Source of the DNA: Sycon ciliatum | Lineage: Eukaryota > Porifera > Calcarea > Leucosolenida > Sycettidae | NCBI RefSeq assembly: GCF_964019385.1 | Contig: NC_088654.1 | Location: 13,818,400-13,882,399 of the forward strand | Length of the DNA stretch: 64,000 nucleotides | Direction of reading: 5' to 3' | In this document: positions 1-9,813 of the stretch, one piece after another | Position numbering within the stretch: position 1 is the first letter of the stretch | Layout: the number at the start of each line of letters is the position of its first letter | Notes under the pieces: generated by a model | What the model saw: the letters and a program-made list of their open reading frames with translations, nothing else | Told to the model about the DNA's origin: nothing | Databases searched by the model: none | Made by a program: the position numbers and the translations under genes

Positions 1-441
1 TAATCAAAATGGGTGCCTTATTATTTTTCTGTTTTTTAGCTTGTTTTCTTTACACTTCCTTGTGCGAGTTTCGTATCAGATCTATTAAAAAAGTTCATAA
101 GTTTTGGTTGATGAAGTTTACATGTACATTGTACATCAGTCCAAACACTGATAATTTACAATCTCTTTCCATCTTGTTTTTAGTTTTCTAAACACCTACC
201 GGTACTTTTACACATTCTACTTCCCCATAGCTAGATCTAGCTTTCCTTTACATTTCTGTTTCTTTTTCCTAGTGCGTGCTTGTGTCATTGAAGCCGAGAC
301 CTTTGGTCGGTGGAGCCCCTGGTACCTCACCATCACTGCTGCCCAGTGCAGCCCCTGCTCAGTAGCTGTTTGTTTTGTCCACATAATTATTTATTTTACG
401 AGTTGGGTTTGTGAATAATAGTAAAAAAATAAAAATAAATA
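1..441. other. AT-rich stretch, no gene seen
   Basis: No coding signal on either strand. Bases 3-19 (ATCAAAATGGGTGCCTT) match exactly 17797-17813, just inside the 3' end of the non-LTR element at 7196-17836, so the left window edge may carry the 3' tail of another copy. That is an inference from a 17-base identity. Confidence 0.35.
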
Positions 442-1171
442 CTTCCTCAGCGTCATCGAAATTGTCGCAGTTTGACTTTTGATATAAAACGGGGTATTTA
501 CTCACCAGCACTCGTACCAGAGGCAAGGAATCGGACATAGGCGATAATCATCAGTATAGGGTGACGGCAAAGTTCTATTTTCTGTTATTGGAAGCTGGAA
601 TTTTTGAACTAGACGCAATCTCTTCCCTGATGTCGCTGCGATGGTAATTTCGACTCGCTGAGATCAGTCAGGTGTTGCAGCCTGCACATTTCTCGTGCTT
701 ATGGCCATTCACTCAAGCCTCATCACTGTTTTACCTTAGCTGGGGCTAGAATGACTTCGTGGAACAAGTGGCAGTGCTTGGAGAAACATCGAGGGGTCAG
801 CAAACTAAATGCCTCCAACAGCGATAAAATTTGTCGCTCTGGCTGAGACACTCAGTACGTGATTGTACCTGCAAGAGCCATGTAGACTCTACAAGTAGTG
901 CTAGTGATGCACGCGCAGGTGCCGTACCATGGTATACCAGTGATGGTGAAAAAGACGTTGCGCTGGACGTGATAGTACACTTACCTGCATGAGCTGTGAC
1001 CACACAGCTAAAATAAATGGGCATGCCACGGCTAAAAAAAGTTCATTTCAAGATCGAGGTGATTCCGCCGACGGTAATCAACCGACCTTGCAACGATCGT
1101 GTATTCTTCCTAGGCTTCGTTGGTGGTGAAGTAGAAATCATCCAGAGCTAGCAGACGACAAGCATAGCAGC

Positions 1172-1416
1172 TGTAACGGAATCTCAGCCATTCCGTTCCC
1201 CGGGACGCAGGACACAAAGGACAAGACTGGTTTGTATTACATTATATATATTGACAAGACGGAAACGGAGACAACACTCAAAGGGACGATCAAGAAGACT
1301 GACAAAAGGACTCTCGACTACAAAATCGCGCATGCTCATATCACACATGCACGCGACTAGACGAGACAGTTTGGGGAATGCCATCACACAGGAAAACAAC
1401 ACATCATTTTACAACA
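1172..1416 (-). repeat. 3' LTR of TRIM
   Basis: 245 bp, TGTAACGGAA...TTACAACA as read on plus. One difference from the other LTR was noticed (ATATATA against ATTTATA near 1245), so the insertion is young. Confidence 0.88.
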
Positions 1417-2126
1417 CCTGCCCCCTTGATGACATTCCACAAAATCATAAAACGACACCACGTTCCACATGCACAACAGCAAAAGGAACCACAGCAAAAC
1501 AGAAAAACCAAAACCAACCAACAGCTTACATTGTAGCACAACAAAACTGGGCCACGACACAGGGCCAAACCAAGACACAAGAGCCGACGCTCTCAACCAA
1601 GCCGCACCACAGGGCCAAACCAAAAAAACACAAGAGCCGACGCTCTAAACTCAGGCACACAAGGATAACCGAAACACGAGAGCCAAAGCTCCAACAAAAT
1701 AATAACAATATGCGCTCAGCAGCGCAAAATAAATCTACAACGCAAATTAATGCAGAACAACAGAACGACGAGAAGAGCAACATGCCGACAACCAAACTCA
1801 ACAACACAGCAATGAACTGAACAGCGAGAGAAACATGATCAGACAATTAAGCGAGCAAGACAACAACAAAGGACGACACACAGTCGGTGATGCCAGACTC
1901 ATCCACTGGCCTCTGGCGAGCCACGGCCACACGCTCCATGCGGTACCTGCCGTCCCAGGCTCCAGTCCCCACCTTCTGCCGGTCCACCACCTTCTCTGCC
2001 TCCTCTCCGCGTCGTCTTCCGCTTCCACCAGCTCCTCATCTCTCCTGATCACCTCCATCCCCACGCTTACTATTATTTTGTTGACGACGACGAACAGACT
2101 CATGACAAACTTACTCATCCTCTGCG

Positions 2127-2144
2127 TCCCGGGTTTCGGCACCA
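2127..2144 (-). promoter_or_regulatory. tRNA primer-binding site of TRIM
   Basis: Minus strand reads TGGTGCCGAAACCCGGGA, three bases inside the 5' LTR. It starts with TGG, complementary to a tRNA CCA end. The tRNA species is not assigned. Confidence 0.75.
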
Positions 2145-2147
2145 CGT

Positions 2148-2392
2148 TGTAACGGAATCTCAGCCATTCCGTTCCCCGGGACGCAGGACACAAAGGACAA
2201 GACTGGTTTGTATTACATTATTTATATTGACAAGACGGAAACGGAGACAACACTCAAAGGGACGATCAAGAAGACTGACAAAAGGACTCTCGACTACAAA
2301 ATCGCGCATGCTCATATCACACATGCACGCGACTAGACGAGACAGTTTGGGGAATGCCATCACACAGGAAAACAACACATCATTTTACAACA
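2148..2392 (-). repeat. 5' LTR of TRIM
   Basis: 245 bp direct copy of 1172-1416; it is the 5' LTR because the primer-binding site lies next to it. Confidence 0.88.
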
Positions 2393-2679
2393 CAGCTCTT
2401 GTCCTGTGGAGAAAGTAAAAGCGCTTGAGATGAGGCGCGACCAACTTTCAACCTTCCTTGAAATATTTCGGAACGATATTTTTGCGTCCATTGACATCAG
2501 CGACGACGAGGACTTCATCTCTGCATGAAAACTCTCAGTCCAACTGTCCTGGAACGTTACTCTAGTCTTCAGACTATCATACTGTGTAATAAGGTTTGAA
2601 TGGCTTAGCCTATGGAGTTGTCAGTAACAAGTGACAAGTCACTAGTCAAACTGCGACAATTTCGATGACGCGGAGGAAG

Positions 2680-3364
2680 TAAAATAAAAAAAAAGACGGC
2701 ATCGGTGTAGTTATTGTAGGCCGGTATGATAATGGATACGGACTGGAGAGAACTAGAACAGAAAACAGGATGATGACAATAGTGGAGTGGGTGGGTGGCT
2801 TGATCCACTGCCAATGCGGACACAGCAAGAACTGAAATCAGGAACAGTGGACTTCGGAGAACAATGAGCGCGTGAGAGTTTGTTGGGAACAGAGCATGCG
2901 CCTTCTGTGTTAACATATTTTGCGCGTGCGTAAAAATTACTTTAACACAATCATCTGCATGCCGCACTCACACAATGAGCAACCAGTTTGGGGAATAGGA
3001 GGGTTTGTCAATTGCTTTGCCAGGCTCCGAGTGAGTGACAGCCTAGAGCTGTGTGAATGTGTGGGTATGGCAGCTGGGCAGGGCCCTGCTGCGGAGGCTT
3101 AGTGAGCCATATGAAGGCAGCTGGGCAGGGCCCGGCTGCGGAGGCTGAGTGAGCCGTATTGAGAGGCTGAATGAGCCGTATGAGGAGCCTGGTAAGCAAG
3201 GTTGATTCCCCAAATAGAGAACCTCCTATTCACTTTTAACTGTAGAGGGGATGCCACAGATTGTGGACAACAGTAGCGTGATATTGAGTTACTGAGTGTA
3301 CAATCGGTACATTGGTGACATTCGGTTATGCTCTGGCACCCACAATAAGTGGGCTCAGTTTGTC
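2680..3364. other. Non-coding, with a short tandem repeat
   Basis: No gene recognised. At 3069-3186 a unit of about 45 bp built around GCAGCTGGGCAGGGCCC is present twice, followed by a shorter partial unit (GAGGCTGAATGAGCC). Otherwise unremarkable. Confidence 0.5.
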
Positions 3365-4395
3365 TGATCAGAGCTCACCCAAGACTGGTGCTGCCAGCTT
3401 TCACGGCAGTTTGCATGTGAACTTCCGTCACGCGGCAGTGCAAGGCACGGCTGAAGTCTCCCCAGGAATGGACGGAAGAGCACGCACAGGAGTGGGCATA
3501 TGAGCGGCGGTAGGTTGCCACGAATGGAATCGCTTGAAATCTTGCCGGGAGAGAGCGTCAGCAAGGATGTTGGTAGTTCCAGGTATGTGACGGGCAGTGA
3601 CCATAAAGTTACCCTTGGCGCAGATGAAGAAGAGCTGCCGTAGGAGTGACATCACATTAGGGCAGCGACTGGTGCCAGATTTGAGAACAGCGGCAACAGT
3701 TTCTTGTCGGTATGGAAGCGGATACGCTTGCGACACCACTCGTGGCCCCACGTAGCACATCATGGTAATGCAGATGAGATACAGCTCCTTGAACGTAATG
3801 CAGAGCGGAGTGTGTTGTGGTGACCAGGTGTCAGCGAACCCAATGCGTGCCGTAAACTGCGCCATGCCCGATAGCGCCAGATGCGTCAGTTTCTATTAGG
3901 ATGTTTCTGACCAGCGTCTCCTGGAGATCGAGGAAGAATGACTTGCCATTCCAGCCATCAAGTAGGTGAGACCACCAAAGCAGATCCAGATGACATTCCG
4001 GAGAGAGGCGGATGCGGTGATAGGGCTTGGAAGTGTTGCGCATGGCATCATACAGTTGGCGCATGAATGTACGGCCCGGCGTGATGACACGGCTGGCAAA
4101 GTTCAGCTTGCCCAACAGTTGTTCAAGCTCCCGTAGACGGCAGGATTGGCGTTGGCGAAAGGCCACTAGTCTGGAGTGGATGTCGTCAACCCTGTCCTGT
4201 GGGAGACAAGCCACTTTCTGGACGGGATTACTTGGAGCGTCATGTTCGGCTGGCCTCTCTGGTCCACTGGTCGCTCTGTCGTGTGCATGGGATACCATGT
4301 GAAGACAAGTACTACAAGCACCACTGTGATCCGGTGCTTGAGCATACCAAGACCAATGCAACGGTACAAGAGCATCTTGCACCCGAGGATAATTT
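3365..4395 (-). pseudogene. DIRS-like retroelement relic (RT connection and RNase H)
   Basis: Two overlapping minus frames (about 4382-3831 and 3865-3428) read as the end of reverse transcriptase followed by RNase H of DIRS-like, tyrosine-recombinase retrotransposons. Visible marks are LLGKL and PGRTF, a TDASGAIGHGAV block holding the first catalytic Asp, a KEL block, SGTSR..N.MSLLRQL, and HIPGTTNILADALSR at the RNase H end. A frameshift near 3850 separates the halves and stops follow after ADALSR. The start of RT, any gag and the tyrosine recombinase are not visible, so this is a decayed fragment. Family assignment rests on the order and wording of the RNase H motifs. Confidence 0.7.
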
Positions 4396-4403
4396 TCCAG
4401 AAG

Positions 4404-4773
4404 TAGGGGTGAAAGTTGGCACTGAGATCCCGAGTTCGAGTACTCTGATTTTCTCCGATCGAATATTCGAGTATTCGAGTATTTTCATCTCCTAAAAATT
4501 GCACACCAAGGGCTTTAAAATAACATGATACAATCCTGATTGAACCGAGTAGCAGTCATTTTTCTCGGGTATATTGGTTGGTGGGTCATTTGGGCTCTCT
4601 CTACTCGTGAACAAATGTTCACCACACAGCCTGCACATCACCATCTGCCGACTGCTGCCCTGAAACTACAGATTTCTGTAGTAAATGCATGTAACATGTA
4701 TGAACGAGTACTCTGATTTATTCCGAGTATGATTATTTTTGAAAAAACCGAGGGTATAATTGTTTCACCCCTA
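4404..4773. mobile_element. hAT-like MITE (TAGGGGTGAAA ends)
   Basis: 370 bp with ends TAGGGGTGAAA and TTTCACCCCTA. Flanks TCCAGAAG (4396-4403) and GCCAGAAG (4774-4781) form an 8-bp duplication with one mismatch, as hAT transposases make. No coding content. The right end shares GTATAATTGTTTCA with the MITE at 5185-5657. Confidence 0.75.
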
Positions 4774-4781
4774 GCCAGAAG

Positions 4782-5019
4782 CTACAGATACTTGAGACGC
4801 CAACATCTCTCCGCAGGACCAGAAGATCAAGATTCTGTGGGATTTCGCCATCCGGTACGATCGCTTCATTGAGCACCGACGGCCTGATATTGTTCGGGTT
4901 GATGGACCTGCCAAGAAAGGCCTGATCATTGACATTGCTGTACCTGGTGATCCACGCGTTGCTGAAACGAAAGTTGAGAAATGTCCCAAGTACCCACTTC
5001 TCGCTCGCGAAATCCATCG
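4782..5019 (+). pseudogene. Non-LTR retrotransposon relic, endonuclease-like C-terminal part (left half)
   Basis: One frame reads an ILWDFAIRYD...EHRRPDIVRVD....LIIDIAVPGDPRVAE.KVEK...YPLLAREI pattern. In my recollection this is the conserved C-terminal region after the reverse transcriptase in R4/Dong-type LINEs carrying a restriction-like (PD..D) endonuclease. It stops abruptly at a family A terminus at 5020. The next expected residues (LWQVETQIVPVVVG) appear 14 kb away at 19014, so the two pieces are best read as one copy split by insertion. The RT domain is missing upstream. Confidence 0.7.
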
Positions 5020-5184
5020 CGTCAGGCGAAATAGCACGTCATAGTACATTTGAGACCAGTGGGAAGAAGATGACGACGTCCACTAATTTAGTATCTGTGC
5101 ACACGAATGTGCTGTGTGTGTGATTGTGTGTGTCAGCTATGACACCAAACCCTGTGGTCCCATGCCTAGCGTGTAGGTCAGAAC

Positions 5185-5657
5185 TAGGGCTGAAACGATC
5201 ATTCAATAACTCCTAGCGATCAAACAAATACCATTAACGATCGATTTATTGGTTTTATCGATTCTTGTTGGCTCTACCCGTGTACCTCGAACACCAGTTT
5301 AGGAAGAAATTCCATGATACCTTTGCTATGTTAGAGATTTGTGGCACCGCACTGTTGATATCTGAATCTTGTCATCACCCTCTGGCAACTGCTCACGTCT
5401 CCGACCTCTCCCAGAAATGCACCAAAAAGACAAAGTCTTCTCTCCCAATCTCTTTCAAAGCCATACAACAATTGTATTGCACTTGAAAGTACATGATTGC
5501 GCTCGTATTCACTATCGGATGGAGTGCAAGGGCTAGAATGCTGTTACTGATATGCATGCATAAAAATTGTTAGCACTCGTTTTGAACACTAACGATTATC
5601 GATTGCACTCTTAAAACGATCGATATGAGAGTTATCGGTATAATTGTTTCAGCCCTA
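5185..5657. mobile_element. hAT-like MITE (TAGGGCTGAAAC ends)
   Basis: 473 bp bounded by TAGGGCTGAAAC and GTTTCAGCCCTA. Flanks GTCAGAAC (5177-5184) and GTCAGAAA (5658-5665) form an 8-bp duplication with one mismatch. It interrupts family A copy A1, whose sequence resumes directly after it. Confidence 0.8.
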
Positions 5658-5690
5658 GTCAGAAACATCCTGCAAAAATTGAATGATGTA

Positions 5691-6648
5691 CTTGGTCCGG
5701 CTCATTGCAATTGTCGCTTATCCCTCACGCACTTTTTGACAATTAAAACCCAGTCCAATCACGATATCTAACTTACTTTTGCTTGGAAGATCGTGATGGC
5801 AAGATCAAAGGAGGCACCAAAGAAAAAATGATCGCGATTTTAGCGCTTTGAATCACGATGTATTCGACTTTTTTGGGACGTGGGAATCTGGCCATTCACT
5901 GTCTGTGTTGCCAAAATCCAAGCGCAGCGACCCGAAGACTGGAACTGTAGCACGGGCAACTGACATCCTGGCCTGGAGAGCGTGACAGGCACGCGTGCAC
6001 GGAAGAGGAGTATGAGCGTCATGCTGAAGAAGAAAGGTGTTTTTGATGCGATGCGCCCGGCCGACGTGTTGGTTGTTCCTTCTCTTGGTGGACCTAGCAG
6101 CCGCATTACAAGAGTCGTGGCCAGCGTATCCAGCGGAGCGTATGACAGCTGTCTGGAGAGGCCTGTACGCCTCATTCGAAGGCTTTGTTGAAACACACTG
6201 GGGTGACACACAGGTCACACTGCCCATGGTTCCTTCAAGCACCGAAGTGACAGCCACAACTGTTTCTTTCCCATTGCCGCCATACCATAGGCTGAGAACG
6301 CAAGAGATACTCTACCAGTCTACGCCAGCTAGCAGCTAGACACCAGCAAATGTCAGCTCATGTAACGGTGCGGCGAGAGATGCAGAGTTGAATGAACTCT
6401 GGAGCTGTATTACTAGTGTGAGTGGAAGAACGCGCTCCTTCGCTGATATATTTCGTGCATTTTGCTTACCTTGCTTCCTTTCTTCGACTCGCTTCACCTG
6501 ATTCCATTGCTGAAATTTGTTTCTTGTGGCGGAGAGTATTCATGTATCATGCTTCCTCACTATGCCTGTTGGAAATTTCACAGAGCGGTAAAAAAATCCT
6601 GTTCTTAGTGGCGATAGATAAGCGACAATTGCGATGAGCCGGACCAAG
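5691..6648. mobile_element. Tc1/mariner-like element
   Basis: The 958-bp element has a TIR of about 32 bp beginning CTTGGTCCGGCTCAT, with one mismatch between ends, flanked by TA on both sides. It interrupts copy A1. A plus-strand stretch near 6115-6245 (ALQESW.AYPAERM..VWRGLYA..E) resembles the tail of a DDE transposase, but no DDE triad is visible, so it is non-autonomous or decayed. Confidence 0.75.
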
Positions 6649-7715
6649 TAGGTTGAACGATCGCATTGCCGACCATACATTTTGAGATCCTCTTCGTAGC
6701 ATACCTTCCACCATTGAAATTTCGAATTTCTTGCTGAGAGGGGTAGCTTGCAACCTCTATATGGCTTGTTCCAGGCATGCTGTGAAATGGAACCCTGTTG
6801 AAGTAGTGGCAGTGATCTGCCCTGCAACTGCTACAACAAAAAATGATTCGATCTCAGAAAGCGTGAGACCGCGAATCTCGGTTGAATATTGAGTATTTCA
6901 AGCCTTTTCACGATGAAGATGGAGTTCTTTTTGGAGATGGACATCGCGGCAAAGGACATAGTTTCCGACTTCTGGCGTATGATGAAGCAAATGATTATTT
7001 GTCCAGTCAGGTCGGTAGCCTAACCGTCGGTAAGCTCGTGTTTGGATCCCATTCTGCTTAATGTGGTAGATCACAAACAATTTGATATCGCACAAATTGA
7101 ACTCTGCATCGTATGTACGGTACGTCAGGCAAAATTACTGGTCAGTCGGCAACACGCATTTTTTCACAAAAAAATTGCGTTTCACCTGCTGGGAGTCATT
7201 TGAACTCTCCATCACGTGGGGCAGCCGCTGAGGTCCAGGTTTCTCAGGACTCCACCACAGATGAGACCCAGCTATTGGAACTAGCCGCCCTCGACAGTGG
7301 CACGGAGGCGGACGATCCGGATTCACCTCCAGGGACACCCCCGTCAGGCGACACTTTGCTGTTGGCTTCTCTGGACAGCCCTGTGCCAGTTGGCGAACCG
7401 GAGGCAAATCCCAGAGCTCTACCTCAGTATAGAAGAGCTGCTGCCGTCAGCTTCACCCTGGGGACCATGGCAGCGGAGGAAACTGCACACGTTATCAACA
7501 GCGCCTATGGCGAGGCGGTTCATTACCGCCCGAATGCCTTCGACGTGCCTCGAGGTTCAACCGGGGAGGCATTTGTTACCCAACTGAGCCGATACCTGCA
7601 TGTGTTTGGCAATGGACGGACCTACGAAGATCAAGCCCTCAAAATTGAAATGGTATACCAGCTGCTCCTGCTTCAGAAGCCCTACCAGTTGCTGCAATCA
7701 TCGTATGCCAAATGC

Positions 7716-8421
7716 TGTGGTAAAACACTTCACTTTATACTTGTACAATCATGCACACACTGTCGCGGACAGCTGGCCAGCAGCTGCCGCGACAACTTCA
7801 AGATGGGAGAGAGACCTGGTTCGTTGTCACTTCTTTCACCACATAAAGAACACTGCTTGGAGAGAGAAAACTACCGAGAGTAGGACACGAAGCACTACAA
7901 CAGAGCGCTCCGAAAAAGGATTCGCTTGCACGGCAGCGTACGCATGCCGTGCCAGCGTACTGTGTGCAAAAATGTGAAACCAAAAATAGATTATCATGAT
8001 TTTGCTGCGTGCAAAAACCAGCCAGTTTGGGAAGTGCATCGTACGCGCGTAGCGATCCCGCGAATGGCGGCTGCACTGGAGCGCTGCCAGTGCGTGTATG
8101 CAAAAAAGGAAAATAAATAAATCAGAAAAATGCAGTTCAAATAAATCGACAGTTCGATCGAAGAGATCAAATAATTCCACACATGCAATTCATTTCAGAA
8201 CAAGATTATAGAGCGAAGCTAGTCATGTGTCAAGCTACCTTACTACAAATACTTACTATACCTAGAACTTAGCTATGGGCAGCGGACCTGGACCATATCG
8301 CTCCTGGGATATACCTTAGGTAAGAGTGCGACGTAAAGACAAATTGTAAATACTGTAAATTCAAATTGCACTCGTAACATGTATTCAAATATTGACAGTC
8401 CGACATTCGCACATATTGCGA
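7716..8421. mobile_element. Unclassified 706-bp insertion
   Basis: The retrotransposon frame stops making sense after SSYAKC and resumes with KCLRRRMDQWH. The repeated CAAATGC at 7709-7715 and 8422-8428 is a 7-bp duplication whose removal restores phase. The insert has no matching inverted ends, LTRs or coding sequence that I can see, so its class is open. Confidence 0.55.
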
Positions 8422-8790
8422 CAAATGCCTCAGGCGACGGATGGACCAATGGCATGCGGGATCAATCCCGAAGCTCCTGCGGGAATGCAAAACAATCCAC
8501 CGGCAGCTCAGTAAAGCACGACAACGGCAAGACAGAGTAGGCACGCAGCCGGACATTGCCAGGGACTTTGCATCAATGGTCACCGGAGGGAAATTGAAGG
8601 CGGCTCCAGGGGCGTAGCCAGGATAGTGATCAAAGGGGGTGCCACGACTTTCCCCACACAAAAGTACATGCACTTATGTTGGTCCTTTCATGCACATTAT
8701 TCGATCCGTGAAATGGGGGGGGGGGGAGCAAAATTCGCCCCTAATTCGACGTTGAAGATCAATCAGTGAATCATAGTGGCAAATCTCCAA

Positions 8791-8831
8791 CCAGGGAGTA
8801 GTAATACTTATGGTATTTTACTACACCCTGG
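8791..8831. repeat. Imperfect hairpin, GGGAGTAGTA family
   Basis: CCAGGGAGTAGTAATAC and a near-complement GTATTTTACTACACCCTGG face each other across a short loop. Related hairpins or half-sites occur at 9423-9434/13921-13942, 16881-16917 and 17727-17745. Confidence 0.55.
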
Positions 8832-9434
8832 CCTGCTTCCAACTAATGATGGACTAAGTCCTGGATGCTGCTTTCTCCAGGATTATCACACTCTCCATCG
8901 AACTTTCAAAGTGGGATTTCTCGTGCCATTTTTCCCCTTCGTCATGTTTGATAGTGTAGTAACACATCCTTGATCAAACCTACACTATTTCCCATAAAAA
9001 CTCAAAGTGCACTTCAACGTTACTTTCATTCTTCTACTGCTGTATCCACACTTGCAATGCATGAAAGAAACTTTGCCTTTCCACAACGAGACCAATTAAC
9101 ATCGAGAACTACATTATACAAAACATAGCGGGAACAAACTGCTAAGTCTGACGTGTGCTTTCCGGCCTTAGACCGCGTTGCTACTTCCTTGCTTCTACCA
9201 ATGGCGTGTTTGTATGATTCTTTGCTTCTAACAAAACATGTGGAGTGCCATACAAATCATGCGCTGAGCCTGCTGAGACCTGATGTGACACTGCACAACG
9301 GCAGGTACGAAGCGGAGTTCCCTTGACTAGAAATTTCATTGCAAAATGGCCGATCATGAGACAAAAATTAATAGTCCACTGCATGTGGATTGGTTTCAGA
9401 TACATTGTACTTGCAGGTCTGAACCAGGGAGTAG

Positions 9435-9666
9435 TGTAGTGGTTCTACAAACGCACCAAAGACATCTTGTAACTAGCTTCGTTACTACAAATCACAAGTG
9501 TGTGGGAATACAGAGAACGCCAGAGAGATCAAAGGAAAAGCCAGGCAGGAAGGTACAGCTAAAGTGCGTACGGTACAACTGGCATGTCGCACAGCGCGGC
9601 CGGATGAATGCATACATGTTACATAAAAGGATACAACGACAAACAGTGGGATGTGCATCCACTACA
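9435..9666 (-). repeat. 3' LTR of gypsy element
   Basis: 232 bp, ending in the 8-bp inverted pair TGTAGTGG and CCACTACA. Matches 13689-13920 at every base compared. Confidence 0.95.
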
Positions 9667-9813
9667 TCTCCCCTCTGAGATTAAACAGGCTATAATAGAG
9701 AAGATGAGGAGTCCAAAGACTATTCGATAATGTAGGTATTGTTTGTAGAGCAAGTTGCAGTGAAAGAGTGATGCGCAGAGACGACGGCAGATACGTCTCG
9801 GCACGTTGCTGAA

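Larger units (their letters stand above)
1172..2392 (-). mobile_element. TRIM: miniature LTR retrotransposon
   Basis: Two direct repeats of 245 bp (1172-1416 and 2148-2392) begin TG, end CA and bound about 730 bp of A/C-rich DNA without any gag or pol. A 4-bp target duplication CAGC lies at 1168-1171 and 2393-2396. On the minus strand a primer-binding site follows the right LTR and a purine tract (AAGGGGGCAGG, 1417-1427) precedes the left LTR, fixing the orientation. It must be mobilised by the enzymes of an autonomous relative. It sits inside the mariner-like element, so it is the younger insertion. The 189-residue open frame across it on the plus strand is chance. Confidence 0.88.
442..2679. 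mobile_element. Tc1/mariner-like element, non-autonomous, holding a TRIM
   Basis: A 35-bp terminal inverted repeat starts CTTCCTCAGCGTCATCG at 442-476 and is repeated inverted at 2645-2679 with one mismatch. Both ends are flanked by TA (440-441 and 2680-2681), the target duplication of Tc1/mariner transposons. Without the nested TRIM the element is about 1 kb. I find no transposase; a short open stretch near 2397-2528 ends in an acidic tail but is not recognisable. The TIR resembles the element at 5691-6648 (shared ATTGTCGC block), suggesting one broad family. Confidence 0.8.

Noticed and set aside
1251-1820. 189-codon basic, Gln/Thr-rich frame
   Set aside because: Lies across the LTR and A/C-rich interior of the TRIM, on the strand opposite to the element; composition-driven.
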